Assembly: GCA_001414485.1 (NCBI GenBank) | Contig: LLEY01000122.1 | Span: forward strand, 1 to 64,000 | Direction: 5' to 3' | Source: Calycina herbarum | Taxonomy: Eukaryota; Ascomycota; Leotiomycetes; Helotiales; Pezizellaceae | Length of the DNA: 64,000 nt | In this document: piece by piece, positions 34,801-45,963 of the stretch | How the letters are laid out: every line of letters begins with the position of its first letter | Numbering within the stretch: position 1 is the stretch's first letter | Position numbers and translations under genes: made by a program | Notes under the pieces: model-generated | The model's database searches: none | The model's input: the letters and a program-made list of their open reading frames with translations, nothing else | Told to the model about the DNA's origin: nothing

Positions 34801-36290
34801 CTAGGATACTACAACAACAGTAAGCAGATAGCGAATAGTACCTAGTAGCTTACTTTAGTAAGGTCATGTCCTCAGCTAAGTATAATTACAAGATTCACGA
34901 CAAAGAGATGCTCGTAATCGTACGCTCGCTTACAGAATAGAGACCGGAGTTGCAAAGCATATACGAGAAAGTTCGTATTTATACTAACTATAAAGTACTC
35001 GAGTACTTTATAACGACAAAGCAGCTCACTATACGTCAAGCCAGATAAGCTAAAGCTTTAGCCGAATACCACTTTATAGTAATATACCGTTCTAGAAAAG
35101 AGAATAGGAAGGCAGACGCTTTAACACGAAAAACGGACGAGTTACAGACTTAGAAGGAGCTGAAAGAACAATACCGGACCCGTACGCTCTTGACGAAAGA
35201 ACAAGTTGATATAGAAACACTTAAAGACCTCGGGGTCGAAATAAGCTCTATTACACTGGCTCTAGTCGACGACGATCACTTCCAGGAGTCTCTTACGCTC
35301 TCTAAACGAATCCGTAAAGCAAATAAGGATGCTAAGACACTTCAAGCTTTACGATTACAGGCTGAGAACGACGAAGACTCTCCGTACGTCTTAGAGGAAG
35401 ACCTACTGCTTTATCGAGGCTGCTTAATAGTACCAGATATCGATACTTTACGGACAGACCTGATCCGTGAAGTACATGACCAAGTATTACTAGCTCACCC
35501 TAGACGAGACAAGACCTACCAGATCCTTCGCTCGAGATATATCTAGCGAAATATAAAGTCTAACATTGCATAATACGTACGTAACTGTTACAAATATCGA
35601 AGAGCGGATGTGCTAAGAGATAAGACCCCTGGTTATCTACACCTACTTCCAGTCCCATTACGTACATAGCAACACGTGGCAATAGACTTTAAATCCTTCC
35701 CAGCTAACAAGCACGGCTTTAACAACGTATTCGTAGTTATCGACCGATTATCTAAACAATCCATCTCTATCCCGTGCCAAAAGGAAGTGACGGCTGAGCA
35801 GATGGCTAGGCTATACTTACAACACGTATTACGATATTACAGAATCCCAGAGAGTATTGTTTCTAATAGAGGCCCTCAGTTTATCTCTGCCTTCTAGCGA
35901 GAATTTACGCGAATCCTCGGCGTCCGGCTTCGACTTTCGACCGCAAATCACGCCTAGACAGACGGATAAACCGAAATTATAAACCAGTACCTGGATCAGC
36001 GCTTACGGCTATATATAAATTACTACCAGAATAATTGGTCAGAGCTACTTCCAATGATGGACCACGCTTAGCTTGTACTGCCTCACAGTACTATTGGAAT
36101 GTCCCCGTTCGAATTACAAAAGGGCTACTTACCAAGAACGTCTTTTGACTGGCATACGCCTGAACCCTCGACTGTATAAGAGAGGCGTACGAGGCAGGAA
36201 GGGACAATTACAGCGAATTAGAGAGTAACGACCCTATGGCTACGGAAGACAAAGCGGCTTGGTTAGAGGGGGCCCGGTTGAAGGAGGGGG
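31900..36290 (+). pseudogene. Gypsy gag-pol remnant
   Basis: Gag has a decayed CCHC knuckle (YYNYREVGYYIKSYL). The protease has LEANTFSFIDA. Reverse transcriptase is well preserved (FIKKVDGRLRFYIDF; YLDDILIYS intact near 34338), followed by [12 protein letters not shown] and RNase H (AYFSKVMSSAKYNYKIHDKEM). Integrase keeps the HHCC-like start (HPRRDKTYQILRSRYI) and the DDE core VAIDFKSFPANKHGFNNVFV. The second acidic residue is Asn (SNRGPQF) and the Glu is present (TEIINQYLDQ). Intact stretches occur at 33690-34049 and 35190-35546. Stops are nearly all TAG in place of Trp/Gln. A final frame (MATEDKAAWLEG) runs into a TGA that overlaps the first bases of the 3' LTR. Confidence 0.88.
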
Positions 36291-36293
36291 TGG

Positions 36294-36476
36294 TGTGACA
36301 GTCCCAGTCACATACGACTGGATCACGTGCCGAGGTTCTACCGAAGTCTCGCTTAGTGTACATAAATAGAGACAGAGCGTACCAACTCTCCTCTTCTCTC
36401 TTTAGTTTAGTTTTCTTCGAATACAGGTACCATTCTGCAAGCATCTCTTTTGGTGCATTTGTAGAGGGCCGTCACA
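36294..36476 (+). repeat. 3' LTR of the nested Gypsy, little mutated
   Basis: 183 bp, TGTGACAGTCCC...GGGCCGTCACA; keeps CpA/TpG sites that are lost in the 5' LTR. Followed by ACCAA at 36477-36481. Confidence 0.9.
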
Positions 36477-36481
36477 ACCAA

Positions 36482-36781
36482 GTTCTTTATAAAGATCTGT
36501 CCCTCGAGATAGTTAAAACTCTCTTTTCCTTTCTTTTTCTACATTTTTATATATATCTCCTTTATCTTTCCCTAATTCTATAAACTAATTAAGGATAAGA
36601 GCTGTTCCGAAAGTAGAGCTTCTCTTTAAACTATCTCTTGTAAATTAGCTCACTCGTTTACACCCCCTGTAGCCTAGGGCACCCCCCTAGCGTTATTTGC
36701 CCTCTTTTGAGACTTTTTAGGACCTAGACCACGCGATCTAGACTCCGCCTGACGTTAAATAGAAATAAATAAATAAATAAA
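36482..36781 (+). mobile_element. LINE 3' end with AAAT tail
   Basis: Resumes the LINE after the Gypsy duplication: a few codons of ORF2, a 3' UTR with GC-rich patches (36660-36760), and the tail AAATAAATAAATAAATAAA. Directly followed by the right 14-bp duplication at 36782-36795. Confidence 0.85.
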
Positions 36782-36795
36782 CAATCAGAACAGCA

Positions 36796-37649
36796 GTACT
36801 CTTCGTAATTCTAATCTAAATTACCTAGTAGGAAAATAAAAATTGTTATTCCTTGGTTAAGTTGGTGCAATTCATAGCTTACCAAAGAATAGAAGCTACT
36901 ATCTATAATCTACAAACTATCCGTAAATAGACTAGTCTTATTTCCAGGCCTGCCGATAGCTCAGTTGCTATTCACAGGTCACCTTCGTGTAATCAATAGG
37001 TTACCTGCTGATGGAACTCAAAGCGTTGAACTTTATATAAGCCTTGAGACCGTCAAAGTAATAATTAGGAAGAAAAAACAGAAGAAGGAAAATCATAACC
37101 AAAGCAACGAGAGAGCAGCGGAGACTCATCTTTGTCAAAATTTACAGATGGGAAATTCTTGCTATTCGTAGGTTACCTATAAATAGCCACCTCGAAAACT
37201 CCACTCCCTATCGGTAGGTCACCTACCAATAGCGCCCGTCTTGAAAATCCCACTCGTTATCGGTAGGTTACCCCCAAATCGAGATTCAAATAAGCAAAAA
37301 CATCAGTTCCATAATATCACCGCAAAACCAAACAAAAAACTGCACAAATAAAAGACTCGAGAAGATTCAGATCTCAATTCAAATTCTCAGAAGAAAGGGA
37401 CACAGCAAATGGGAAAAAAATAATATACACCCTCTGCCAAGCTTGCACACTACTTCCGAAATGCAAGTCTGGATATCATGGAGCTGATATCAGAGAACCG
37501 TGTGATCACCCATGTCACCCCGTACGCGTCGTCTTGAGGTCTATTTGTATGCTCTTCCCGCCCACCATTCATATATCCCATATGACCCTCTGGTCTCCCT
37601 CCATTTAACCCCCTCCCACTGGTTCGAATTGTTTCAAAAAAACTCTTCT
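36796..37649. other. Intergenic region with repeated AGGTYACC sites
   Basis: No gene. Composition returns to normal after about 36950. The octamer AGGT(C/T)ACC occurs at 36976, 36998, 37170, 37216 and 37265. The copy at 37216 is part of the near-perfect palindrome GGTAGGTCACCTACC. 37450-37649 is the 3' side of the pyruvate carrier gene. Confidence 0.5.
37164..37275. repeat. 46-49-bp imperfect tandem repeat
   Basis: TATTCGTAGGTTACC, TATCGGTAGGTCACC and TATCGGTAGGTTACC start successive units, each followed by a variant of AATAGC-CACCTCGAAAACTCCACTC (second: CGTCTTGAAAATCCCACTC). Two full units and the start of a third are present. Confidence 0.65.
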
Positions 37650-38553
37650 CTATGCCTTCTTAACCGCATCAACAACCTTTCCCTCAATCTCCTTAGCACT
37701 CTCAACAACACCCGACTTCGCAGCCTCAAGTTGTTCCTCAACGGTTTGGCCCTTGATGGAGTTTCTGTAGGATAGAATTCGACCGACTTGGATGACACCG
37801 ACGATACCGAGGAAGAAGTTTACTGTTGCGAGACTGTTTGGAACTTGTTAGTTTTCGTTTTGACCGATTGGCAGAGGGGTGAGGGAGGACGTACAGGATA
37901 TTTCGGGGCTTGATGATTAAACACCATCGCGTCCAGATGGCGCCTGTGGCTGTGAGGGAAGCATTTTGAGCGAGGGAAAGCTTTTCGGCTGGGCGGTAGA
38001 AATCTGAGACGCCTGCGAGGACGATACACCACTGGGGATTTTGGTTAGCTCTTAACCTGTCCAAGAATTTTTAATTCGGGAAATTGTTTTGGGGGTATTG
38101 GAGATGGCGATAAGCAATTGCTGAAGAATCTCGGATTTAGCAAGGAAGGAGAAAGGGTAAATACCTTCATAACAGGAGCCCTATTAACCAAATAATTAAC
38201 AATCATCCCTTCTAATTTTCCTCTCTTCAAAAATCCAAGTTTTGCTCCCCAACTTTCCAATCTCTCAACCCCGCCATTTCCTAGGCGCAATCGTATCTCC
38301 CCAAATTCCTCCCATGAAAAGAAAAGAACAATGCGACTCACCAGAAATGGACAGTCTTAATCCCAATAGGACTATCCCACATCCTCTTAAACCAGCTCTG
38401 CCCCGCCGCTGCATCGGGAGCAGCGGTACTCTGCCATCTGCGGCTCTGCTGCTGGAAACGAGGTCGGAAAGCTCTAGTTGCTTGTGATGCGTAGAAGGTA
38501 TTTGCGCGGAAAGCGGGACGAGCTGCGCGGAGGAGGGTGGATGTTGAAGGCAT
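37650..38553 (-). CDS. MPC2: Mitochondrial pyruvate carrier subunit 2
   Basis: Exons 38553-38342, 38180-38165 (only 16 bp), 38031-37895 and 37833-37650 with introns of 161, 133 and 61 nt (GTGAGT, GTATTT, GTACGT donors) give 182 aa. Residues 1-50 are Arg/Ser/Ala-rich without acids (MPSTSTLLRAARPAFRAN), a mitochondrial presequence. The conserved MPC domain follows: SPIGIKTVHFWAPVMKW spans three exons, then FYRPAEKLSLAQNASLTATG, IWTRWCLIIKPRN and VNFFLGIVGVIQVGRI. WAP(V/I)MKW and RPAEKLS are signatures of MPC2-type subunits, which pair with MPC1 in the inner membrane to import pyruvate. The C-terminal about 45 residues are charged and helical, longer than in yeast. The start is the first ATG that gives a presequence. 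It diverges from the complex I gene at 39016. Confidence 0.93.
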
Positions 38554-39015
38554 TTTTGGAGGAGAGTTCTTCAAGTTGGCAGAAGAGGGCGAAGGGTTGA
38601 AGGATCGAGAATTGAGGGTGGGAAGTAGGCGCGATTAGAGTGGAGAGGTAGGTGCCTTGACGGCGGAGGTTACAGCAACGCGATTAGGCAATCGAAGTTG
38701 AGGTCGGGAACAATTCGTTGTCGTGTGCTTGCGAGCCCGAAATGTTGATTCACTATCGGGAAATGTTGTTTTAGCGGGTGCAGTTTCCCCGAATATCGGC
38801 GGGTCTTGCATAAATTAGCTGGGTTTGCATAACCAGGCTAAATTAGTTATGCTGATTTATGAATCGAGCTCTAATCAGTTTAACCTCACTGAAATGAAAT
38901 CAAGACCTCCAGAGCGCAACAGCAATTGCTTCACCACCACCCCTCAGACCAAATCACCCACTATCAAGCTCGCCCCGCCAGACCCTCCTTTGAATATCAC
39001 AAAAAGAAACGAAAG
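38554..39015. promoter_or_regulatory. Bidirectional promoter between two mitochondrial genes
   Basis: 462 bp separate the start codons of MPC2 (minus) and the complex I B8 subunit (plus). Pyrimidine/CA-rich stretches precede the plus start. No named factor site can be claimed. Confidence 0.55.
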
Positions 39016-39480
39016 ATGTCGGCCAAATACGCATTCTCGCAGACGCTGAAGGAGGTCCGCTTCCTATTCTGCCAAACGGGCGAGAAGAGCGCTGGTGCAA
39101 GGTCTGCTCCCTCAATTTCTTTCCACAAGCTGAAACTAACCATAGATTTGAATCTAGAACTTTCCTCGCTCGCGCATACCCAACCATGAAGAAGAACAAC
39201 CCAAATACACCCATCATGCTCCGCGAAGCAGCCGGTACATCAGCACGAGTCTACGCAAGATACGGTATGTCTCAAACTCTCCTAGAGACTGAGTAAAGCA
39301 GAAGAAAGAGGGAAGGGGAATTCTGGGCCCAAGTTTCTTAAACAGAATGTCAATGTGAGGGGAAAATGCTGACTCAAGATATTTACAGAGTTCGGACAAG
39401 AGAAGAGCGAGTCACTAGCCGGATTAACAGACAAGCAAATTGAGGAGACGGTAACTGGATTGGTGAAGAATGGAATATGA
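39016..39480 (+). CDS. NDUFA2: NADH:ubiquinone oxidoreductase 10.5 kDa subunit (B8 type)
   Basis: Exons 39016-39101, 39158-39264 and 39389-39480 (introns of 56 and 124 nt; CTAAC branch motif and TAG acceptor in the first, GTATGT donor and CAG acceptor in the second) give 94 aa, the normal length. The protein reads MSAKYAFSQTLKEVRFLFCQ, then FLARAYPTMKKNNPNTPIML, REAAGTSARVYARY and EKSESLAGLTDKQIEE. This is the L51/S25/CI-B8 thioredoxin-like domain of NDUFA2, an accessory subunit of the matrix arm of complex I. The Cys in FLFCQ is at the position of the conserved thioredoxin-like cysteine. The ATG lies in the favourable context AAAGATGTC. Its divergent neighbour MPC2 also acts in mitochondria. 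Confidence 0.93.
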
Positions 39481-39777
39481 TTGTTGAACTGAGGGGTGTG
39501 GGGCTGGAAGGATTGTACATATAGGGACGGATATCCCGAGTGGAATGGAATACATTACCTCGAGTCGAAACATTGCATTGAAGCAAACCACCCCCCGCCA
39601 TGATGGAATTACTTTTCATGATTGGCTTTGCGGCTTTGTCATATCTTGTTTCCAATGATGATGGAAACTCAGTCTAGGAAGTGGGTGAAAGGGGTGCTAT
39701 ACCATATTTCGAAGACCTCAATTTTCTGTTCAACCCAGAAACGACGGCTCTACGAGGACGGATAGAGAGGCGGATTT
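39481..39777. other. 3' flank of the complex I gene
   Basis: Normal composition, no coding frame with support. Ends at an abrupt switch to AT-rich sequence at about 39778. Confidence 0.5.
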
Positions 39778-40791
39778 TGTAACACTCGGGCCACCTCACC
39801 AAAACACTCAAAAACACCCTCTTAAAACTAGCCTCTTTTTAACACCTTACTTCTTTTATAGCTATCTACTCTTTTTAAGATATATCTATATTCCTTTATA
39901 TATATTTTTAAGCTATAGTTCGTTAATATAAGTATAGAGAGCGGTAATTTACTCTTTTATAAGAGCTTATTTATCTAAGAAACGCTACTATTATTAAAAT
40001 ACTCTACTACTCTATTATCTTTAGAGCTCGAGTTCTTAATATTATAGCGCTAGTCTATAACCTAGAAGAATACACGTGCTAAGTACGTAACCTCGGTTAT
40101 TACCTTAGTAATAAGGATATATAGATCTATAATAAAAGCTATTATAAGAGGCTAGACCTCGAATAACTTAAAGATATAGTTTCAAATATTTAATTAAGAA
40201 GTACGTAAAGACTATATATATATAAGCTCTTCCTCTATATATATAGAGAGAGGAAGAGCTTCTAGAAGATTCTAAGAGATATATAATATTAGAAGAATAG
40301 AATAGAAAAGTATAGAATAGAAGAGACTTACTTAGTAGTAGAGTAATAGCTAGTACTAAGCGGGGACTTTAGTTAGTACTTAGTAAGAGTATAGCCCGAG
40401 CTTCTATTATAGGTTCTAACTCTTACAGCTATAACAAGAGCTATAACGAGATCTTAACTTCTTATAGCTTCTACGAGATTCTAGCTTCTTATAGCTCTTA
40501 CGAGATTTTAGCTTCTTATAGCTTATACTTACTAAGTAACTTCTTTTCTCTAGGTATATAAACCGCGTTACTCTTATAAATAGAACTATAGCTTTAAATT
40601 CTCGAATATATATATATATATACTCTTATACCTTTATCTTTAGTTATAGATTATAATATTATTTAAAGCTTAATACTCTTTACTCTCTTATAAAGGATTA
40701 TAATATTATATAGATTCTATACTTATAATAGCTAGAAGATCTTATACTTATAATAGTATAATTATAACTCTTCTTCTCTACCTATAATAGC
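39778..40791. mobile_element. Unidentified RIP-mutated host element, left part
   Basis: Starts TGTAACACTCGGG, an LTR-like terminus, at the exact point where composition changes. It is very TpA-rich, with a 27-bp tandem repeat at 40447-40527. The sequence resumes after the Gypsy insertion at 59273-59935, because CTCTC is duplicated on both sides. No protein domain was recognised in either part. Confidence 0.45.
40447..40527. repeat. 27-bp tandem repeat, three units
   Basis: CGAGAT(C/T)(T/C)TA(A/G)CTTCTTATAGCT begins at 40447, 40474 and 40501, exactly 27 bp apart. Confidence 0.75.
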
Positions 40792-40796
40792 CTCTC

Positions 40797-41251
40797 TATT
40801 ATAAATCACGTTTCACGTAGTAAGTAGTCTAGACAGCGCTCTAATAGAATAATATATAACGTCTAGGAAATAGAAGATAATATAGAAGAGAATCTATAAT
40901 ATAGAGGTATTTAGAGATTCTAGGATCTTACTATTAGAAGCACGTTAGAGGTTACGTAATATAAAGGATTACCTAGGTCGACTAGTAATCTAGGCAACCT
41001 AGTCGACTAGAACGATAGATAATCCTATCTACCTAGAAGAGACGAAGGTTCTATATAAGACTAGCACGTCTGCTATTAAATAGAAGCTTCGTACTTAACT
41101 TTAGTTATTAATCTTATTATCTTATTTAATATCTTTAATATAAGTAACGAGTTTACTTCTAAGTAAACATATTAGCGTATCTATACTTCTTACCTATATA
41201 CTAACTATCGAGACTTAGTTACCTTTGTTAGTTTATTTAAGTTTCGTTATA
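40797..41251 (+). repeat. 5' LTR of outer Gypsy
   Basis: 455 bp, TATTATAAATCACG...AAGTTTCGTTATA (expected TGTT...ACA before RIP). It shares its 3' half with all other LTRs of the family in this window. Confidence 0.88.
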
Positions 41252-41399
41252 CTTTAAGCACCTGCTTAGAGGTTTAGTTACTATAGTCTTAGTAACCTCC
41301 GCCGCCGCTGCTAGCTTAAATAATAGTTAAGTTAACGTTATAAGAGTATCTAGAAGTGCTACTAGAGGGATACCTACTAGTATATAATCAGCTAGGAAC

Positions 41400-42909
41400 G
41401 ATAACAACGTTAGTATACTAGACGCTCTTAAACCTTATAAGGTTAAAGCACTTAAGTCTATTAAGATTAAGATACTAGACACGTATTATAGAAAGCGTAA
41501 GAAACTTAACTCGTTTCTTCTTTAAATAGATATCTACTTTAACTTTAACTTAGATAAATTTAAAGGTAATTATAACTTATAATCTATCTTTGCTATCTCC
41601 TATCTTAGAGGATTAGTAATAGATTATACTAATAAATTCTAACGTTATAGAATAAAATCAGAATAGAATACTATCGCTCTTATAGAACTCTTTTATAAAG
41701 GATTAAAGATATATATTTATAAGGAAATAGCTAAATAAAATATATAGTTCTAAACTATTATAGATATAATAGAAGAGGTCGTCTAGTTAGATAACTGTTT
41801 ATATAAATTCAGAAAGAGTATTCCTAGATATAGAGAGAAGAGTAAGAGACTAGGAAAGTAGAAGTACGCCTATACTAATAAGTATAATAAGAAGGCAAAC
41901 GCTATATAGAAAAAGACCTTTCTAGAGAGAAATAGACTTTCCTAGAAAGAACGTAACCGACGGCGAGACTAGTAACTCTGTTATACCTATAGTAAACTAG
42001 GCTATAAAGTAACCGATTATAGCTAGAAGAAAACGAAATCCTAGAAAGGAAAGAAACAGGTTAATACTACTATCTAAATAGAAGTAGTATTACTCGACTA
42101 AATCGAACTTATAGACGCTAAGCTCGAGGCTAGAGAATATAGTACGTAGGTCGAGTATAACGAAGAAGTTAAGCTATAAGTTAGCGAAGTATAAGATACT
42201 AACGATAATAGAGATCTACTCTTTAAAGAATATTATAACATACGATCTAAAATAGAATATAAACTACTTCTTTAAGTAGAATATAAATTACTACTATCGA
42301 CTGATTCTTTAGAATCACTAGACTTATCTTCTAGATTAGAAGAAGAAGTTAGAAATATAGGTTCTAAAGTTAGAGAAACTTAGGCTTTTACTAGAATATT
42401 TAAGTAAGGGAATTAATAAGTATATATAAACAACTAAAAGCCTAACTTCTAGAACTCTTATACTACTTAGAGTATTAAACCTACTCTCTTAATAATATAT
42501 ACTATTACTAGAAATAACTCTAATATAATAACTATAGTTAGCCTAGTTATAAGCTAAGAAACTATTAAGTTTAAAGAATCTAAACATAGTTAAAAATAGA
42601 TTAAGATATCTAACTAGCCTAGAATAAGAGATATATAGATAGTCGTAGACCTTTAGAAAGAAACTAGCTTATAGTAGTAGTAGAGTTCTAGAGACTTTAT
42701 AGAACGCTTAAAACCTAGCTTCTTAGGCACGTTACCTAGTAGTAAGGAAACGATACTAGAAATAGAAAGCTAGTATACCGTAGTTGCTTTAGTTAGTAAT
42801 ATTAAAGTAATATTTAGAGAGCCTAGAACTAGAAGGTTATTTAGTATAATCTTTTAGAAGATAAACAAATATAATATTAAATAAGAAATAGAGATAGTAT
42901 AGAGAGAAC
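41400..42909 (+). pseudogene. Outer Gypsy gag remnant
   Basis: Reads with TAG/TAA stops: KALKSIKIKILDTYYRKRKK, IVIDYTNKF, ALIELFYKGLKIYIYKEIAK (retrotransposon gag pattern) and a decayed CCHC knuckle CYTYSKLGYKVTDYS near 41980-42025. The same segments occur in the third copy. Gag would form the particle; here it is not translatable. Confidence 0.75.
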
Positions 42910-42914
42910 TTTAC

Positions 42915-43372
42915 TATAACGAAACTTAAACAAACTAAACAAAGGTAACTAAGTCTCGATAGTTAGTATATAGGTAAGAAGTATAGATACGCCGATGTGT
43001 TTACTTAGAAGTAAACTCGTTACTTATATTAAAGATGTTAAATAAGATAATAAGATTAATAACTAAAGTTAAGTACGAAGCTCTTATCTAATAGTAGACG
43101 TGCTAGTCTTTATATAGAACCTTTGTTCCTGTTTAGAGTTCTATTCTATAGGAGTTCTAAAGATAGAGTTCGACTCTAATTCTAGGGCTTCTAAAAACTA
43201 GACTCTATCTAACTGTTCTTAACTAAGTTATATAATATAACTATAATAAGATCTATAGAATATATATCTAATATATTTAATCCTCTTTTCTTTTCTAGGT
43301 TCTAATAGTACTTATCTTATTAGGTCGTTGTCTAGACTTTACTAGTTACGTGCTAGTATATAATCTATAATA
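42915..43372 (-). repeat. 3' LTR of inner Gypsy
   Basis: Begins TATAACGAAACTTAAAC and ends TATAATCTATAATA on the plus strand; preceded by TTTAC. It matches the reverse complement of the outer LTR over its 3' half and the solo LTR at 58469-58929 throughout. Confidence 0.88.
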
Positions 43373-45963
43373 CTATTCTCTTCTTAGATTAGTATATCTC
43401 TATATAAATATATAACTAAAGAAATGTTATTAGAAGGTTAATAACCTTCCTTTATATATAAATATATCTTTCTTCTATACTAAACGAAAAGAGTGTTTAG
43501 CTCTTACTATATAAATCGAATCTATATAACGTCTAGTAGAGACTTATTCTTTTTATTAAAAATAATCTCGCTACTACTTCCTAGAACTTACTAAATCCTC
43601 TTGTTATTCTAAGTATATTTAATTAAAAAGATCTTATAATAGTTCTAGCTATCTCGTCGTTTCCTCTTCTAGGCCTTAAAAACCTATATATCGATTTTTC
43701 TTTAGTCTAATACGTAAACGACCTCTTATTACTTCTCTGAGTCCTCTTTCTCTAAGTCTTTCTTCTAAGTCCTCGTCTTCCTGGTTTTCTATCTTCGAGA
43801 TAGCTTCTTTTATTAAATAGGTACTTTCTAACGATATTTCTCTATCTAACCTAGGTCTTAAGTTCTAGGCAGCCCTAGGTTTCGTTAGTAGAACTCTTAA
43901 AGTTCCTCTAAGTAATAGATAAGACCTTCTCTTAGTTCTTAAGTATTTTTTAAATATAGGTAATCTAACTATTTAATTAAGTACTTAACTTATCTTCTAA
44001 TAAGCTTATAGTTAAGAATTCTCTTAATCTTATACTTGATATTTAGATTTACTAGTTGAATTTCTATATATAGAGCTATTAGAGCTCCTAGTAGTACTAG
44101 TTTCAGTAAAGATATATAGAATACTAGATAGATGTTTATAGTTTTTAATAGCGCTAGTTTATAATTTAAAGGTCTTTTAACTTATTTAATTTTAAATAGT
44201 CTAAGTTTTTTATAGTCTAGTTTATTACTTAGTCTTTTTATATCGATGTTTTTCTATACTAAGTAGACTTTATCTCTCTTTTTTAGTATTAGCTTCTAAC
44301 TATATCGTTTATTATAGTAGTATATATTTCTTTTAACTATAAACTATAAGTCTTTTATAAGTTCTTTATATAACCTCTTAATTTTCGAGACCTGAATATA
44401 AGCGAGCTAATTATTAATAGTCGTAGATAGTAATTCTTAATACACTATTAATTTATATCTAAAGTTAGTATAGAATAGTATAATAAGTATTATTTCTATT
44501 ACTAAACTATTATAAGTAAACTGTATTAAGAGTAGCAGTTCTACCTAGTCGTTTTACTAGTAGTTTATATAATAATAAAAGTATATCTTAACTACTTAAT
44601 TTATACGTTTATTTCCTTTATTTATCTAAGAGTAAAAAGCTATAGAAAGCTTTCTTTTTATATCTAATTACTCTATAAGAGCGATTTAAAATTTAAAGGT
44701 AAAGAGTTTATCTTTATTAGAGAGTATTTCTTCTAGTAGTCTATATCTTAAGACTATCTCTTTAAGAAATATAGATACTAATTCCTTAGCTATACTTAAT
44801 TCTATATATAGTACTAGAATTATATATTTTATAAGCTATTCTATAATAACTAAGATTAAATTATATTTAACTTCTATTATTAGATTCTTAGATTTTAGTA
44901 ATTTAATAATAAAATTCTAAGAGATTAATTTCTAAGGTATTTATAGTATTAGAGTAGTGTTTATCTATCTATATAGTATATAGTAGGAAGTCTTATTCCT
45001 AGTATAGGTATTATACTCTACTATTACTTTCTTAACTACTACTGATAACTTATTAACGTAGTAGTTCTATTTTATATACTAGAGAGTTCTTTAAGTTCCT
45101 TAGTATCTATATACTAGTAATTTATATTACTCTTTAATAAATTCCTTTATAATACTATCTAGAATAAAGACTTTGTCGTTATAGAAGATAAGTCTATTTT
45201 TTACTTCTCTGCTTCTTACGTCTAGTAAGATTTCTTAGCTACTTAGAATAAATACTTTCTTGATTTTATTATACTATAGTTCCTAGAGTTACTCTACTAT
45301 AATAGCGACTTTGTAGATAATAGACGTAAGGTCTCTATTCTTAAGAGTCTTTAAGATCGTAATCTTCTTATACTTCTTATTTCCTTTATATCTAGGTTTC
45401 TAGCTAAGAGTATTAGCTTAAGTATTTAATATTCTACTTATATAATATATAATAATATTAAATCCTAATAATATTTTAGACTACTTTAATAGTTATCTAG
45501 TTATAAGTTTTTTTATTTTTATAAATATTCTTAAATTCTTATAATTAGATAGAACTATAACTAGATACTTTGCTTTTTAAAGATATATTCTCTAGTATTC
45601 TAAAGTTAGTACTATAGTAAGTAATTCTTTATTAAAGATGTTATAGTTCTACTATACTAGATTAAATATTTTAGAGTAGTATATAACAGGTATAAGCTTC
45701 TCTTTATTATTTAGTTATAAGTAGATCGTATCTACTACTATGTCTAAGACGTCTATTTCTACTATACTAGGCTTATCTATATTAAAATTATATAAAATAG
45801 GTTTTTCTATAAATCTTACTTTAATCTTTTAAAAAGTATTCTTAGCTTATTTACTCTAAATAAACTTAATAGCTTTCTTAACTAGTACTAATATTAGTTT
45901 AGTAATGTTTATATAGTCTCTAATAAATAGACGACAGAAGTTTATAAATCTAAGAAAGAACTA

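Larger units (their letters stand above)
31384..36476 (+). mobile_element. Gypsy LTR retrotransposon with 183-bp LTRs, nested in the LINE
   Basis: LTRs at 31384-31566 and 36294-36476 have the same length; the 3' copy is bounded by the perfect inverted ends TGTGAC...GTCACA. ACCAA duplications flank it. Order on the plus strand: gag (about 31900-32830), protease (about 32990-33290), reverse transcriptase/RNase H (about 33690-35160), integrase (about 35190-36150). Reverse transcriptase before integrase is the Gypsy order. At 5.1 kb it is short for the group: after the integrase core only about 150 bp remain before the LTR, so an internal deletion is likely and no chromodomain was found. RIP is strong in the 5' half and light in the last 1.2 kb. 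Confidence 0.92.
25843..36781 (+). mobile_element. Tad-like LINE, RIP-mutated, split by a Gypsy insertion
   Basis: The LINE occupies 25843-31383 and 36482-36781 (about 5.8 kb without the Gypsy) and ends in an (AAAT)n tail at about 36757-36781. Flanking 14-bp direct repeats (25829-25842, 36782-36795) define both ends. Its plus strand encodes, across many TAG/TAA stops, an ORF1-like part, then reverse transcriptase, then RNase H. The presence of RNase H and the fungal host point to the Tad clade; the endonuclease was not individually recognised in the mutated sequence. Because the duplication is intact at the 5' side, the copy is probably full length. Confidence 0.85.
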
